Shown one piece after another: positions 51,379 to 58,447 of a stretch of 64,000 nucleotides of DNA (the first letter of the stretch is position 1; the number at the start of each line of letters is the position of its first letter). Location: positions 62,001 through 126,000 of the forward strand of contig PAVS01000002.1 of assembly GCA_002713145.1 (NCBI GenBank), in the 5' to 3' direction. Under the pieces are notes generated by a model. It saw nothing but the letters and a program-made list of their open reading frames with translations. It ran no database searches and was not told the origin of the DNA. The position numbers and the translations under genes were made by a program. The DNA is from Halobacteriovoraceae bacterium. Lineage in GTDB: Bacteria; Bdellovibrionota; Bacteriovoracia; Bacteriovoracales; Bacteriovoracaceae.

Positions 51379-51717
51379 AAAAAAGTAAGCAGACTTCACT
51401 CAAATGCTTTTATTCAGCGGTTTTATTTCATTTTTGACTTGCATGTCCTTACATCTGAGATGGACATAAAGTGAAATATTTTACAATTACTTACTTTCCA
51501 CAAAACAAATGGAATTTAATTAACATTATAAAAATAGTTTTCCACAAGGATTTTTATTTAATAAATGTTAATTAAAATTAAGTTTACATTTAAAAGCTAC
51601 AGAAAATTAGCTATTTAAGTTTAAAAACTTATGATTAATTGAGCTATGCAAAATTTGTTAAGGATCAAATAATAGTTGACAGTTTTACTTATCCCCAAAA
51701 AATGGCTTTTAATGCTT
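51379..51717. other. AT-rich non-coding intergenic stretch
   Basis: No credible open frame is seen. It contains a nested inverted repeat (ATGTCC 51443-51448 / GGACAT 51462-51467, with CATCT/AGATG inside), a 13-bp perfect inverted repeat TTTAATTAACATT (51515-51527) / AATGTTAATTAAA (51564-51576), and sequences resembling degenerate DnaA boxes (TTTTCCACA near 51537-51545 and TTATCCCCA near 51688-51697). The activator gene's promoter is presumably here but could not be pinned down. Confidence 0.4.
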
Positions 51718-51957
51718 TTAGTCGTAAAAAGCTAAAAACTCCATGAAGCCATCATTTGCTACCGAGAGAGCGAATATCTCATTTTCACCACCAAGAGAAT
51801 CAATTACATCAGTAACCAGTTTAATGGCACCTGATCCATCAGGGTCGACGTAAACAAATGGGGTGGAATTGGTGAGATGTTGATGAGCGGTGTTGCAGGT
51901 TTGATAGTTAGAAAGAAATTCTTGGTAGATTGCGTTAGATAGAGATGATTTTAGAAT
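51718..51957 (-). CDS. Candidate small protein gene with an ATT (AUU) start
   Basis: An uninterrupted 79-codon minus-strand frame ends at TAA (51718). No ATG, GTG or TTG lies in frame near its beginning, yet a consensus AAGGAGG (51969-51963) sits 5 bases before ATT at 51957; another ATT precedes it at 51960. The product reads plausibly as protein: a polar helical start (LSNAIYQEFLSNYQT), FVYVDPDGSGAIKLV, and an acidic hydrophobic end (GFMEFLAFYD). A -10-like TATAAT lies at 52030-52025. An ATG at 51974 opens a 7-codon frame (MARRSLF) that would join this one by a -1 shift. It matches no family I know. It could also be a decayed gene that lost its start codon. Confidence 0.45.
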   Translation of the reverse strand: MLKSSLSNAIYQEFLSNYQTCNTAHQHLTNSTPFVYVDPDGSGAIKLVTDVIDSLGGENEIFALSVANDGFMEFLAFYD

Positions 51958-51960
51958 AAT

Positions 51961-51969
51961 GACCTCCTT
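51961..51969 (-). promoter_or_regulatory. Consensus Shine-Dalgarno ahead of a non-canonical start
   Basis: AAGGAGGTC on the minus strand is a near-complete anti-16S match, 5 bases ahead of ATT 51957. It is stronger than most ribosome sites in this window. It decides the start proposed for the small frame downstream. Confidence 0.55.
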
Positions 51970-52127
51970 GCCATGTATCCATTATCTTAATTTAATTGTA
52001 ATAAATTTCTGGATAGAATACAAGATTATAAATTTTGTCTATCAATAATCATAAAATTTTAGACACTTAGCTCACTTAACATTAGTGAAACTAATAGATT
52101 TTATAAATAAATGCGAAGTAAGGTTGA

Positions 52128-53660
52128 TTAGAACTGAATGAGGTATTTTAGGCCTTCATCATCCAAGAACATCTTGGCCACAATTCTTAGACGATTTTCT
52201 AACTGACTATCAAGAACACATACCAAAATATACAAAGCAAAAATGAGGTTTCGTTTCGATCTCAGGCGACTGATTGACTGAAAGATCCATTCTAAAGGCA
52301 GCAAGGAGAAGAAAGCCAGAATCCACACAAAAGAAAACCCTTTAATAAACTCTGGGTTCACAAAAAGACCAACAACTAAGCACCATAGAAACATAGTCAG
52401 TAAAAAAGAAAAATTATCACCGAATCCATTAATTTTATACTTCATACGAAACTTGCGACTCATCATTAAGCCCACCAGTATTAACCCAAGGGGTGACAAA
52501 ACAAAAAAAGCTTTACGATAAATAAGATCACTTACAGTCTCCAGGAAAAAGACAAACTGACTTAATTTTAAAGGTGAAAAGCGATGGTATTGCGCTAAAA
52601 CAATGAGAATCGCAATACTTAATCCCAAGACATTATATTTTACCCATTGAACCCGAAACCAAGATGTTTGGTTTTTGAGAAAGTAAAAGTAAAACATCCC
52701 CAAGGTTATAGGGGCTAGCACGAAATTATGAATATTGATCATGGTAGCATAAGCCACTATTAATCCTGTAAAAACCCCAGAACGATAACTTCCACTTTTA
52801 AGACTCCACATCACACTCCAAACCCAAAGCAAACTAATCGTAGTGGTAATAGCACTGAGATAATCATGAGAGAGAATTCTTGCAAATGACCAAGTAGAAA
52901 CAATGGCAAAGACTCCTAGAAGCGAGAGCCTACGAGAGTAGAAATAGCGAAGAAATCCATAGGTTGCACCCAGAAATAATCCAATACAAACAAAATAAAA
53001 ATGAAAACTCCAAATCAAGTTATAAAGTTTTGGATAAGACTTAAAAGGAAGATAAAGCACCGCCATGAAGTTCCAGATTAATCCACTTAAATGCTCACTG
53101 GGGTCTAAAAATAATTTAAGGGCGTCAATATTTTCGAACATAGGAAGTTCTGGAACAGAAATAAAAAAAGTCATAATGAGTAATAAGAAAATTGTTTTCT
53201 CAAAGGAGTCGAGAAATTTTAATTCTCCAAATTGATTGGTCATAGAATCTTCTATGATTTTTCCTCGTGTGGGCCAAGAATAAAATATTCCTAAGATTCC
53301 AAAAAATCCCCAGAATAAATACTGAGAGATAGACTCAGGAATTAAATAAAAAATATTAAAGAGTAAGAGCATGGTCATGCTGCCGGTAAAGACCCGATAG
53401 GCAACTCTTTCTATGGACGAATTTACTCGGTAATAGATTTTCAATCTGTGATCAAGCTCTCTTCCCAGCAAATACCACTGACTAAAAATAAAAATGATAT
53501 ACACCACCATCAGACTTGCTTGAGCAAAAAAGTCAAACTCTACCACTTTTTCTAGAATGAGAGGCAGCAAAAAGAAGAGAACGTATATAAGTACTCGATT
53601 TATAAAGAATTTGTATTTTAGTTTTAAATAATCCGACTTTTTTACTAAAGCTTTTTCCAT
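52128..53660 (-). CDS. Polytopic integral membrane protein of unknown function
   Basis: A 510-residue protein with about 11-13 hydrophobic helices spread over its length (for example VLIYVLFFLLPLILEKV, ASLMVVYIIFIFSQWYLL, TMLLLFNIFYLI) and short loops. An extracytoplasmic loop of about 50 residues (around 190-235) follows the fourth or fifth helix. The pattern is reminiscent of GT-C-type lipid-linked glycosyltransferases or O-antigen-ligase-like proteins, but no catalytic Asp-x-Asp or Glu motif in the first loop is evident, so no function is given. The gene stands alone on the minus strand, divergent from the fliD operon. Confidence 0.75.
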   Translation of the reverse strand: MEKALVKKSDYLKLKYKFFINRVLIYVLFFLLPLILEKVVEFDFFAQASLMVVYIIFIFSQWYLLGRELDHRLKIYYRVNSSIERVAYRVFTGSMTMLLLFNIFYLIPESISQYLFWGFFGILGIFYSWPTRGKIIEDSMTNQFGELKFLDSFEKTIFLLLIMTFFISVPELPMFENIDALKLFLDPSEHLSGLIWNFMAVLYLPFKSYPKLYNLIWSFHFYFVCIGLFLGATYGFLRYFYSRRLSLLGVFAIVSTWSFARILSHDYLSAITTTISLLWVWSVMWSLKSGSYRSGVFTGLIVAYATMINIHNFVLAPITLGMFYFYFLKNQTSWFRVQWVKYNVLGLSIAILIVLAQYHRFSPLKLSQFVFFLETVSDLIYRKAFFVLSPLGLILVGLMMSRKFRMKYKINGFGDNFSFLLTMFLWCLVVGLFVNPEFIKGFSFVWILAFFSLLPLEWIFQSISRLRSKRNLIFALYILVCVLDSQLENRLRIVAKMFLDDEGLKYLIQF

Positions 53661-53677
53661 AATACCCGAGAAGTTTA

Positions 53678-53702
53678 GTAAGAGTTATCACACAACTCTT
53701 AC
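53678..53702. repeat. Perfect inverted repeat in the fliD leader region
   Basis: GTAAGAGTT (53678-53686) and AACTCTTAC (53694-53702) pair over 9 bp with a 7-base loop. No T-tract follows on either strand, so it is not a simple terminator. It lies between the membrane-protein ATG (53660) and the terminator hairpin. Confidence 0.6.
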
Positions 53703-53726
53703 CTAACCCTAATTCATCCTAATCCT

Positions 53727-53752
53727 AAGGCCCCTACCCAGGGCCTTTTTTT
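53727..53752 (+). terminator. Orphan plus-strand intrinsic terminator upstream of fliD
   Basis: AAGGCCC (53727-53733) and GGGCCTT (53741-53747) form a GC-rich 7-bp stem with a 7-base loop followed by a run of T to 53752. No plus-strand protein gene precedes it for 5 kb, so it either ends a short RNA made from this intergenic region or attenuates a longer fliD leader. Confidence 0.75.
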
Positions 53753-53787
53753 ATGTTTAGCCCGATTGTATCTTATATTCTACCCTA

Positions 53788-53815
53788 TTGCATCAAGTTC
53801 CTAGTGTGATATCCT
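53788..53815 (+). promoter_or_regulatory. Possible fliD promoter
   Basis: TTGCAT (53788-53793) and TATCCT (53810-53815) are 16 bases apart, with an expected start at about 53822 and a leader of about 49 bases to the proposed TTG start. Neither hexamer is strong. No convincing sigma-28 element was found here. Confidence 0.3.
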
Positions 53816-53870
53816 ATTTATGGTGCCCCTAGCGCGCAGAAGGCGCATGGATAATCATCAGGAGGATGAA

Positions 53871-55256
53871 TTGGGTATAGCTTTTGGTTCCATTAATACT
53901 GGCCTGCCTAAGGACATTGTTCAACAAATTGTTGAAGCGGAAAAAATTCCGTTAAAAAAAATGGAAGTCCGTAAGGAAAAAATCAATTCCAAAAAAGGTC
54001 TCTTAACAGATCTCATGAAACGCGTAGAAGACTTGCGCGGTTCTATCTATGCCAACAAAAGTGACAAATCCTTTAAAGAATTCTCTGTCAACATAAGTGG
54101 CGACGGAATAGCCGCCACGGTAGACAAAAATATGGTCTCTCCAGGAACCTATCAAATTGAAGTTCTCGAATTAGCTCAAAAATCATCCGCTATTTCTAAT
54201 GGAGTTGAAGACAAAGATAAAACCTATGTCGGTGTTGGGTACCTTCAATACGAGCTCCCAGATGGAACCACCAAGGAAATTTATATCGATGAAGACAGCG
54301 CGACTTTAAGTGGAATTGCCAAGCTCATCAATGGTGACACTGATAATGGTATGACTGCCAACGTAGTTAATTCAGGTGATGGAAGTGACGAACCTTGGAA
54401 GCTCCTTATTTCCCTCGGCGAAACAGGTGATAATCAAAAAGCAAGTTTTCCCAACCTCTATCTTGTGGACGGTGAAGTTGATATTTGGTTTGATGCAGAG
54501 AGAGAAGCTAAAGACGCTAAAATAAAACTCGATGGTTTCGAAATAGAGTTACCTGCCAACCAATCAACTGAGCTTATAAATGGTGTCACCCTCGATTTAA
54601 AAAAAGCTAAGCCTGGTGATGAGATGACCCTTGAAATCAAAGAAGACACCGCCAAAATGGCTGACAAGATTGATGAACTCGTTGCCAATATAAATAATGT
54701 CATTGGCTTTATCAAAGAACAAAACCAAATGGATGAGACCACGGATACATCACGTACCCTTGGTGGGGATATCACCCTACAAACTCTTGAGAGTCGATTG
54801 CGAGCGACTATATTTGCGGGCATTGAAACAGAGTTTGGAAGCAAAAGAATTGGTGATTTGGGTCTAACTTTCCAAAGAGATGGGACAGTCAAACTTGATA
54901 AAGACAAATTTCAAGCCGCTCTCGATGATAACGTTAAATTGGTCTCTCAAGTGGTAAACGGTCGCTACACCCTTGAAGGCGGAAAGGTTGATGGATTTAT
55001 AGATCACCTGGATAAGTTAGTTAATCATTCTCTTAGAAGGCCGGATGGTATTTTATCTACCAGAAAAGAAGGTCTTGATTCTCAAATTAGAATGATTGAT
55101 AGAAGAATTGAAAATAAGCAAAAACAAATTGATAAAAAAGAAGAGTTTCTCAAGCAAAAATTTGCAAGGCTTGAAGAAACGATGTCAAAAATAAGATCAC
55201 AAGGTAATGGACTTGCTGGATTTGGTGGCGGTGGAGCCGCTCCAGCACTTGGTTAA
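53871..55256 (+). CDS. fliD: Flagellar filament cap protein FliD (hook-associated protein 2)
   Basis: About 461 residues. The N-terminus reads GIAFGSINTGLPKDIVQQIVEAEKIPLKKME, the conserved D0 helix of FliD; the C-terminal D0 coiled coil (about 405-445, MIDRRIENKQKQIDKKEEFLKQKFARLEETMSKI) is also typical, with beta-rich D2/D3 between. FliD pentamers cap the filament and guide flagellin insertion. TTG at 53871 is chosen because AGGAGG lies 5 bases upstream and the protein then begins at the family's usual point. The longer ATG frame from 53820 would add 17 residues containing an Arg run and would put the ribosome site inside the gene. First gene of the flagellar operon. Confidence 0.92.
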   Translation: MGIAFGSINTGLPKDIVQQIVEAEKIPLKKMEVRKEKINSKKGLLTDLMKRVEDLRGSIYANKSDKSFKEFSVNISGDGIAATVDKNMVSPGTYQIEVLELAQKSSAISNGVEDKDKTYVGVGYLQYELPDGTTKEIYIDEDSATLSGIAKLINGDTDNGMTANVVNSGDGSDEPWKLLISLGETGDNQKASFPNLYLVDGEVDIWFDAEREAKDAKIKLDGFEIELPANQSTELINGVTLDLKKAKPGDEMTLEIKEDTAKMADKIDELVANINNVIGFIKEQNQMDETTDTSRTLGGDITLQTLESRLRATIFAGIETEFGSKRIGDLGLTFQRDGTVKLDKDKFQAALDDNVKLVSQVVNGRYTLEGGKVDGFIDHLDKLVNHSLRRPDGILSTRKEGLDSQIRMIDRRIENKQKQIDKKEEFLKQKFARLEETMSKIRSQGNGLAGFGGGGAAPALG

Positions 55257-55266
55257 GGAGTAAAAA

Positions 55267-55662
55267 ATGAGCTACGGATTAGGAGCCTACAAACAAACAT
55301 CAGTTAAGACTGCAAGCAAAGAGCAGATCTTACTTATGCTTTATCAATCTGCAATCAAAAGCTGTAAAAAAGCAATTGAAGCCATTGATAACAATGAAAT
55401 TGCAAAAAAAGGTGAGAGCATTGGAAAGCTACAAGACATTGTTATTGAACTTAATAACAGTCTTGACTTCGAAGTCGGAGGAGATGTGGCAAGAGAACTG
55501 TCTGCTTTGTATGACTACATCCTCTACTCATCAAGCCAAGCCAATTTGAAAATTGACAAGGAACCACTAGAAGGTTGTCTATCAGTACTAAAAACTCTTT
55601 ATGATGGATGGGCCCAGGCCATAAAATCGATGAAGAACCAAAGCCCGGAGATACAGAAATGA
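55267..55662 (+). CDS. fliS: Flagellar export chaperone FliS
   Basis: A 131-residue helical protein with the FliS pattern: YKQTSVKTASKEQILLMLYQSAIKSCKKAIEAI at the N-terminus and LRALYDYILYSSSQAN-like central segment (ELSALYDYILYSSSQANLKID). FliS binds the flagellin C-terminus in the cytoplasm and delivers it to the export gate. It lies 10 bases after fliD, with AAGGAG ahead of its ATG. Flagellin genes themselves are not in this window. Confidence 0.94.
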   Translation: MSYGLGAYKQTSVKTASKEQILLMLYQSAIKSCKKAIEAIDNNEIAKKGESIGKLQDIVIELNNSLDFEVGGDVARELSALYDYILYSSSQANLKIDKEPLEGCLSVLKTLYDGWAQAIKSMKNQSPEIQK

Positions 55663-56033
55663 TTGAAACACAAAATAACTTAATCGAATTTTTAGAAAAA
55701 GCTTATCAGCTCACTATTAACGCCCTCAAAGAAGCTCAGAATGGTGAATTTGATAAACTTAACAATACTTTAGAAAACAGAAAAAGAGCTATTAATATTA
55801 TAGATAGTTTAAGCCAGCAACTAGCACTCCACCAAAAAAATCCTGACCATAATAAAGAGTTGGCAGAGCAATTTAATAACCAAGTAAATCAAGTAATTAA
55901 CAAGATCAATTCTGTTGATGAAATCATGATGGCCTGCCTTGAACATGAGAAGTCTAAAACCCAGTTTGAAATTGCAAAAACGTTTAAAAACAAAGAGAAT
56001 TTTAAAGGATACAATCTCAATAATACTAAATAA
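55659..56033 (+). CDS. Helical FliT-like protein after fliS
   Basis: About 124 residues, entirely helical and charged (MIETQNNLIEFLEKAYQLTINALKEAQNGEFDKLNNTLENRKRA in part), no signal peptide. Position after fliS, size and the N-R-K motif in the second helix fit a FliT-type chaperone, which binds FliD or FlhDC elsewhere, though FliT proteins are too variable for a firm call. The ATG at 55659 overlaps the fliS stop as ATGA, with GGAGA upstream; the longer frame from 55608 lies within fliS and is rejected. Confidence 0.65.
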   Translation: MIETQNNLIEFLEKAYQLTINALKEAQNGEFDKLNNTLENRKRAINIIDSLSQQLALHQKNPDHNKELAEQFNNQVNQVINKINSVDEIMMACLEHEKSKTQFEIAKTFKNKENFKGYNLNNTK

Positions 56034-56059
56034 AAATATTAAATTCGAAGAGAGTGATT

Positions 56060-56698
56060 ATGGATGATACAACTTCAAGTTATGTAATGGAAGAAGCCAG
56101 AAATGGTGCTTTGGTTCCCAAGATTGATGGGACTTATTTGCACTCTATATACAATCCCCAAAAAGAGGCGGAACAGTATGTAGAGAAAAATGAAAACCAA
56201 CTTAAAAGAAAGCAGACTTATCTCATTTTAGGTCTTGGTTTTGGTTATCATATCGACGCTATTCTTGAATTTGTAAAAAAGAATCACACCGAATTTAATA
56301 TTGTCGTGCTCGAGCCTAATAAAGAAATTATCAGTGAGTATGTGGCACAAAAAGTTTCGCAAAGCTCAGAGATAAAAATTGTCTACCTCGACACAGTTGA
56401 AAAATTATATACCGATAAAAACTTTGTCGATTTTTTAAGAACCAAACCTTGTGTTCTCAAGCATGATCAGAGCTACACTATTTACAATGAACTTTTTAAT
56501 AAGTTTTTAACTTTCAAGTCATCGGATTCAGAGGAAGTTTTCGAAAGCACCATCTCTGATCTCACTCGCAGCCTTTTTAATCTTAACAATAAACAATCTT
56601 ATGAATCAGCAGAAAGCATCAAGAAACAAAAACGTATGAATGGACGAGAAGATTTTCTCATGATGGCTTTTTCACATATCGCAAATACAGGGAAGTAA
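56060..56698 (+). CDS. Short Maf/DUF115-like protein (putative flagellin glycosylation factor)
   Basis: About 212 residues. The segment YLHSIYNPQKEAEQYVEKN, then YLILGLGFGYHIDAIL and IVVLEPNKEIISEYV, resembles the nucleotide-binding core of motility accessory factor (Maf/DUF115) proteins, which transfer nonulosonic acids to flagellin. Maf proteins are usually 600 residues or more; this one has only the LGLGxGYH-type N-terminal part and a Lys-rich end, so it may be a partial or regulatory version. ATG 56060 is preferred over a GTG at 56054 because of the GAAGAGAG spacing. The operon context supports a flagellar role. Confidence 0.6.
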   Translation: MDDTTSSYVMEEARNGALVPKIDGTYLHSIYNPQKEAEQYVEKNENQLKRKQTYLILGLGFGYHIDAILEFVKKNHTEFNIVVLEPNKEIISEYVAQKVSQSSEIKIVYLDTVEKLYTDKNFVDFLRTKPCVLKHDQSYTIYNELFNKFLTFKSSDSEEVFESTISDLTRSLFNLNNKQSYESAESIKKQKRMNGREDFLMMAFSHIANTGK

Positions 56699-56701
56699 AA
56701 T

Positions 56702-58303
56702 ATGAATAATATCCTCATTCTTAATTTAGGCACGACTAAAGAAATACTTGATTCAAGTCACCTCATTGCCGCTTATAAAAAAGAGAACCCCCACAGTGAA
56801 GTTTCAGTGCTCACCTATGATGAAAACTTAAGTATCTGCCAGACGCTGGTAGGTGTTTCGCAAATCTATACTCTTAATCAAACTGATATCACAGAGTTGG
56901 TGGCCAACCCCCTCTACTCTGATGCTCATGCTCTTAATCAGTTCTCCCAAGACCTCTACCCTGTACTGGAAAAAGAATGGTCCCATGCTATAAACTATTC
57001 AAATAATGAAGCGAGCTCTTATTTAATGGGAGCTTTATCTGCAGAAACAAAAATAGGGACATTTATAGATCACAATGGAGTGGCCAGAACTTCAGATGAA
57101 TGGAGTACTTTTCAGAACTATGTAACTGCAAGATCTGAAAGATTTTCTATCGCACTCCCTATTGTTAGAAACCATATTGCAGGCGTTCCTTTTCATAAAG
57201 ACTGTGAAAAGATCAAAATCAATCCTGAGTTTCTATATGTCTCAAACCAAAACTTCAACAGAGTACGATCAATGAATGGCAAACAAGCCAAATATATTGT
57301 CGGGATCAACCTAGAGGTTGGTTATGATGGTCTCGCTTTAACAGAACAAACGGTAAACCAAACGATTGAAGCCCTTATTGATTCAGCTGACTACCAAGTG
57401 GTGCTCTTGACCAGTGGTAAAGGTTACCAAAAAGAAATGGTAAATAATTTAAATGCTGAATATAACAATAGCCTAGTTTCAATAAACGTAAACTCTGTCG
57501 CTTTATCCTCTGTTCTCTCTAATTTAGACATCTTAGTTTCAACGGCTAACGACCAACTCGTCATGGCCGATTGCTTAGAAGTGCGAGTGATTGAAATCAA
57601 AGAGAGAGAATTATCTTCACCCAATCCGAGTACCTATTTTGAAGGGAATCATATTATCTATACTGTTAATAATGAAAACCTTTCTTCCGACATACTCCTT
57701 TGTCTCAATGAAGCCTTTGAAACGGAACTTCCTATCGAAGTTCTCGAATCGAATAATCAAGTCTATCTCTCAGTTTGTGATGACTACGCTCAATACTACT
57801 CTCAAATCAGAGGGGAAATAAATCTTCACGATGAAATTTCTTATCATGTCGAGCGTGCTATGCACTTTGAGATTTTAGGTTATCCAAGACATACAAAACT
57901 CATTGAGCAACTCAACAGTCAGCTACCAAAAGAAGAGATCAATAGCTTTGTAGAAAAAGCGAGAACCCAAGCGACTCAAATAACAAAAGCTCTTTTGGCC
58001 ACACTCAAATCACTCAAAGAAGTGAATAGCCAGGCGGGACTCAACAGGTTCTTAACTGATTTAGATAACGTTATGCAATTCGCAGCCGAGAATCACACTG
58101 CAGCTTCACTCGTCAAATTGTTTGAAGGACGAGTTGAAAATATCACGTCGACTGATCCTGTTGAAAATCTTAAAGAAATAGAGTCACTGCTCTTTAAACT
58201 CAAATCAGACATTCAGCTCTATGTAAATATTCTAGCCGAGCTAACAACTGATGCAAAACAAAGTGAGAAAAGTACTCCCGTAGTAACTGAACTCACAAAC
58301 TAG
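56702..58303 (+). CDS. GT9-like glycosyltransferase (divergent) with helical C-terminal domain
   Basis: A 533-residue cytosolic protein. The first 350 residues have a GT-B layout like heptosyltransferases (family 9): N-terminal ILILNLGTTKEILDSSHLIAAYKKENP, central VGINLEVGYDGLALTEQTVNQTIEALID and the acceptor-like VSTANDQLVMADCLEVRVIEI where GT9 enzymes have a Gly-Asp-(Ser/Thr)-x-x-x-His box. That His is replaced, so activity is uncertain. About 180 residues of helices follow (380-533), unlike ordinary GT9 proteins. Three bases separate it from the Maf-like gene. Confidence 0.65.
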   Translation: MNNILILNLGTTKEILDSSHLIAAYKKENPHSEVSVLTYDENLSICQTLVGVSQIYTLNQTDITELVANPLYSDAHALNQFSQDLYPVLEKEWSHAINYSNNEASSYLMGALSAETKIGTFIDHNGVARTSDEWSTFQNYVTARSERFSIALPIVRNHIAGVPFHKDCEKIKINPEFLYVSNQNFNRVRSMNGKQAKYIVGINLEVGYDGLALTEQTVNQTIEALIDSADYQVVLLTSGKGYQKEMVNNLNAEYNNSLVSINVNSVALSSVLSNLDILVSTANDQLVMADCLEVRVIEIKERELSSPNPSTYFEGNHIIYTVNNENLSSDILLCLNEAFETELPIEVLESNNQVYLSVCDDYAQYYSQIRGEINLHDEISYHVERAMHFEILGYPRHTKLIEQLNSQLPKEEINSFVEKARTQATQITKALLATLKSLKEVNSQAGLNRFLTDLDNVMQFAAENHTAASLVKLFEGRVENITSTDPVENLKEIESLLFKLKSDIQLYVNILAELTTDAKQSEKSTPVVTELTN

Positions 58304-58315
58304 AAGGAGAACTTT

Positions 58316-58447
58316 ATGAATATTCAGGAAGAAATTCACAAAGCTCTAAACGACATTCAAAAAAAACTTGAACATGATTCGAATCTTAATGCAAAAGATA
58401 TGGAAGTTCTTTTACTCACTTCACTCATTGAGGAGGAAGGAGAATGA
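58316..58447 (+). CDS. 43-residue acidic helical protein between the two GT9-like genes
   Basis: A small protein starting MNIQEEIHKALNDIQKKL with a good ribosome site (AAGGAGA) 5 bases before the ATG. It is predicted to form one or two amphipathic helices and ends LIEEEGE. Its stop overlaps the next ATG as ATGA, the tight coupling seen for real genes. No family is recognised; it could be an adaptor of the flanking glycosyltransferases. Confidence 0.65.
   Translation: MNIQEEIHKALNDIQKKLEHDSNLNAKDMEVLLLTSLIEEEGE

Noticed and set aside
51480..51717. Chromosome origin suggested by AT-richness and DnaA-like boxes
   Set aside because: The boxes are imperfect and few, and none of the usual origin neighbours (dnaA, dnaN, rpmH, gidA) is nearby; recorded only as an intergenic curiosity.
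53820..53870. 17-residue N-terminal extension of FliD (MVPLARRRR...)
   Set aside because: The AGGAGG site lies inside this extension, and FliD homologues begin at the GIAFGSINTGLP region, so the TTG at 53871 is preferred.
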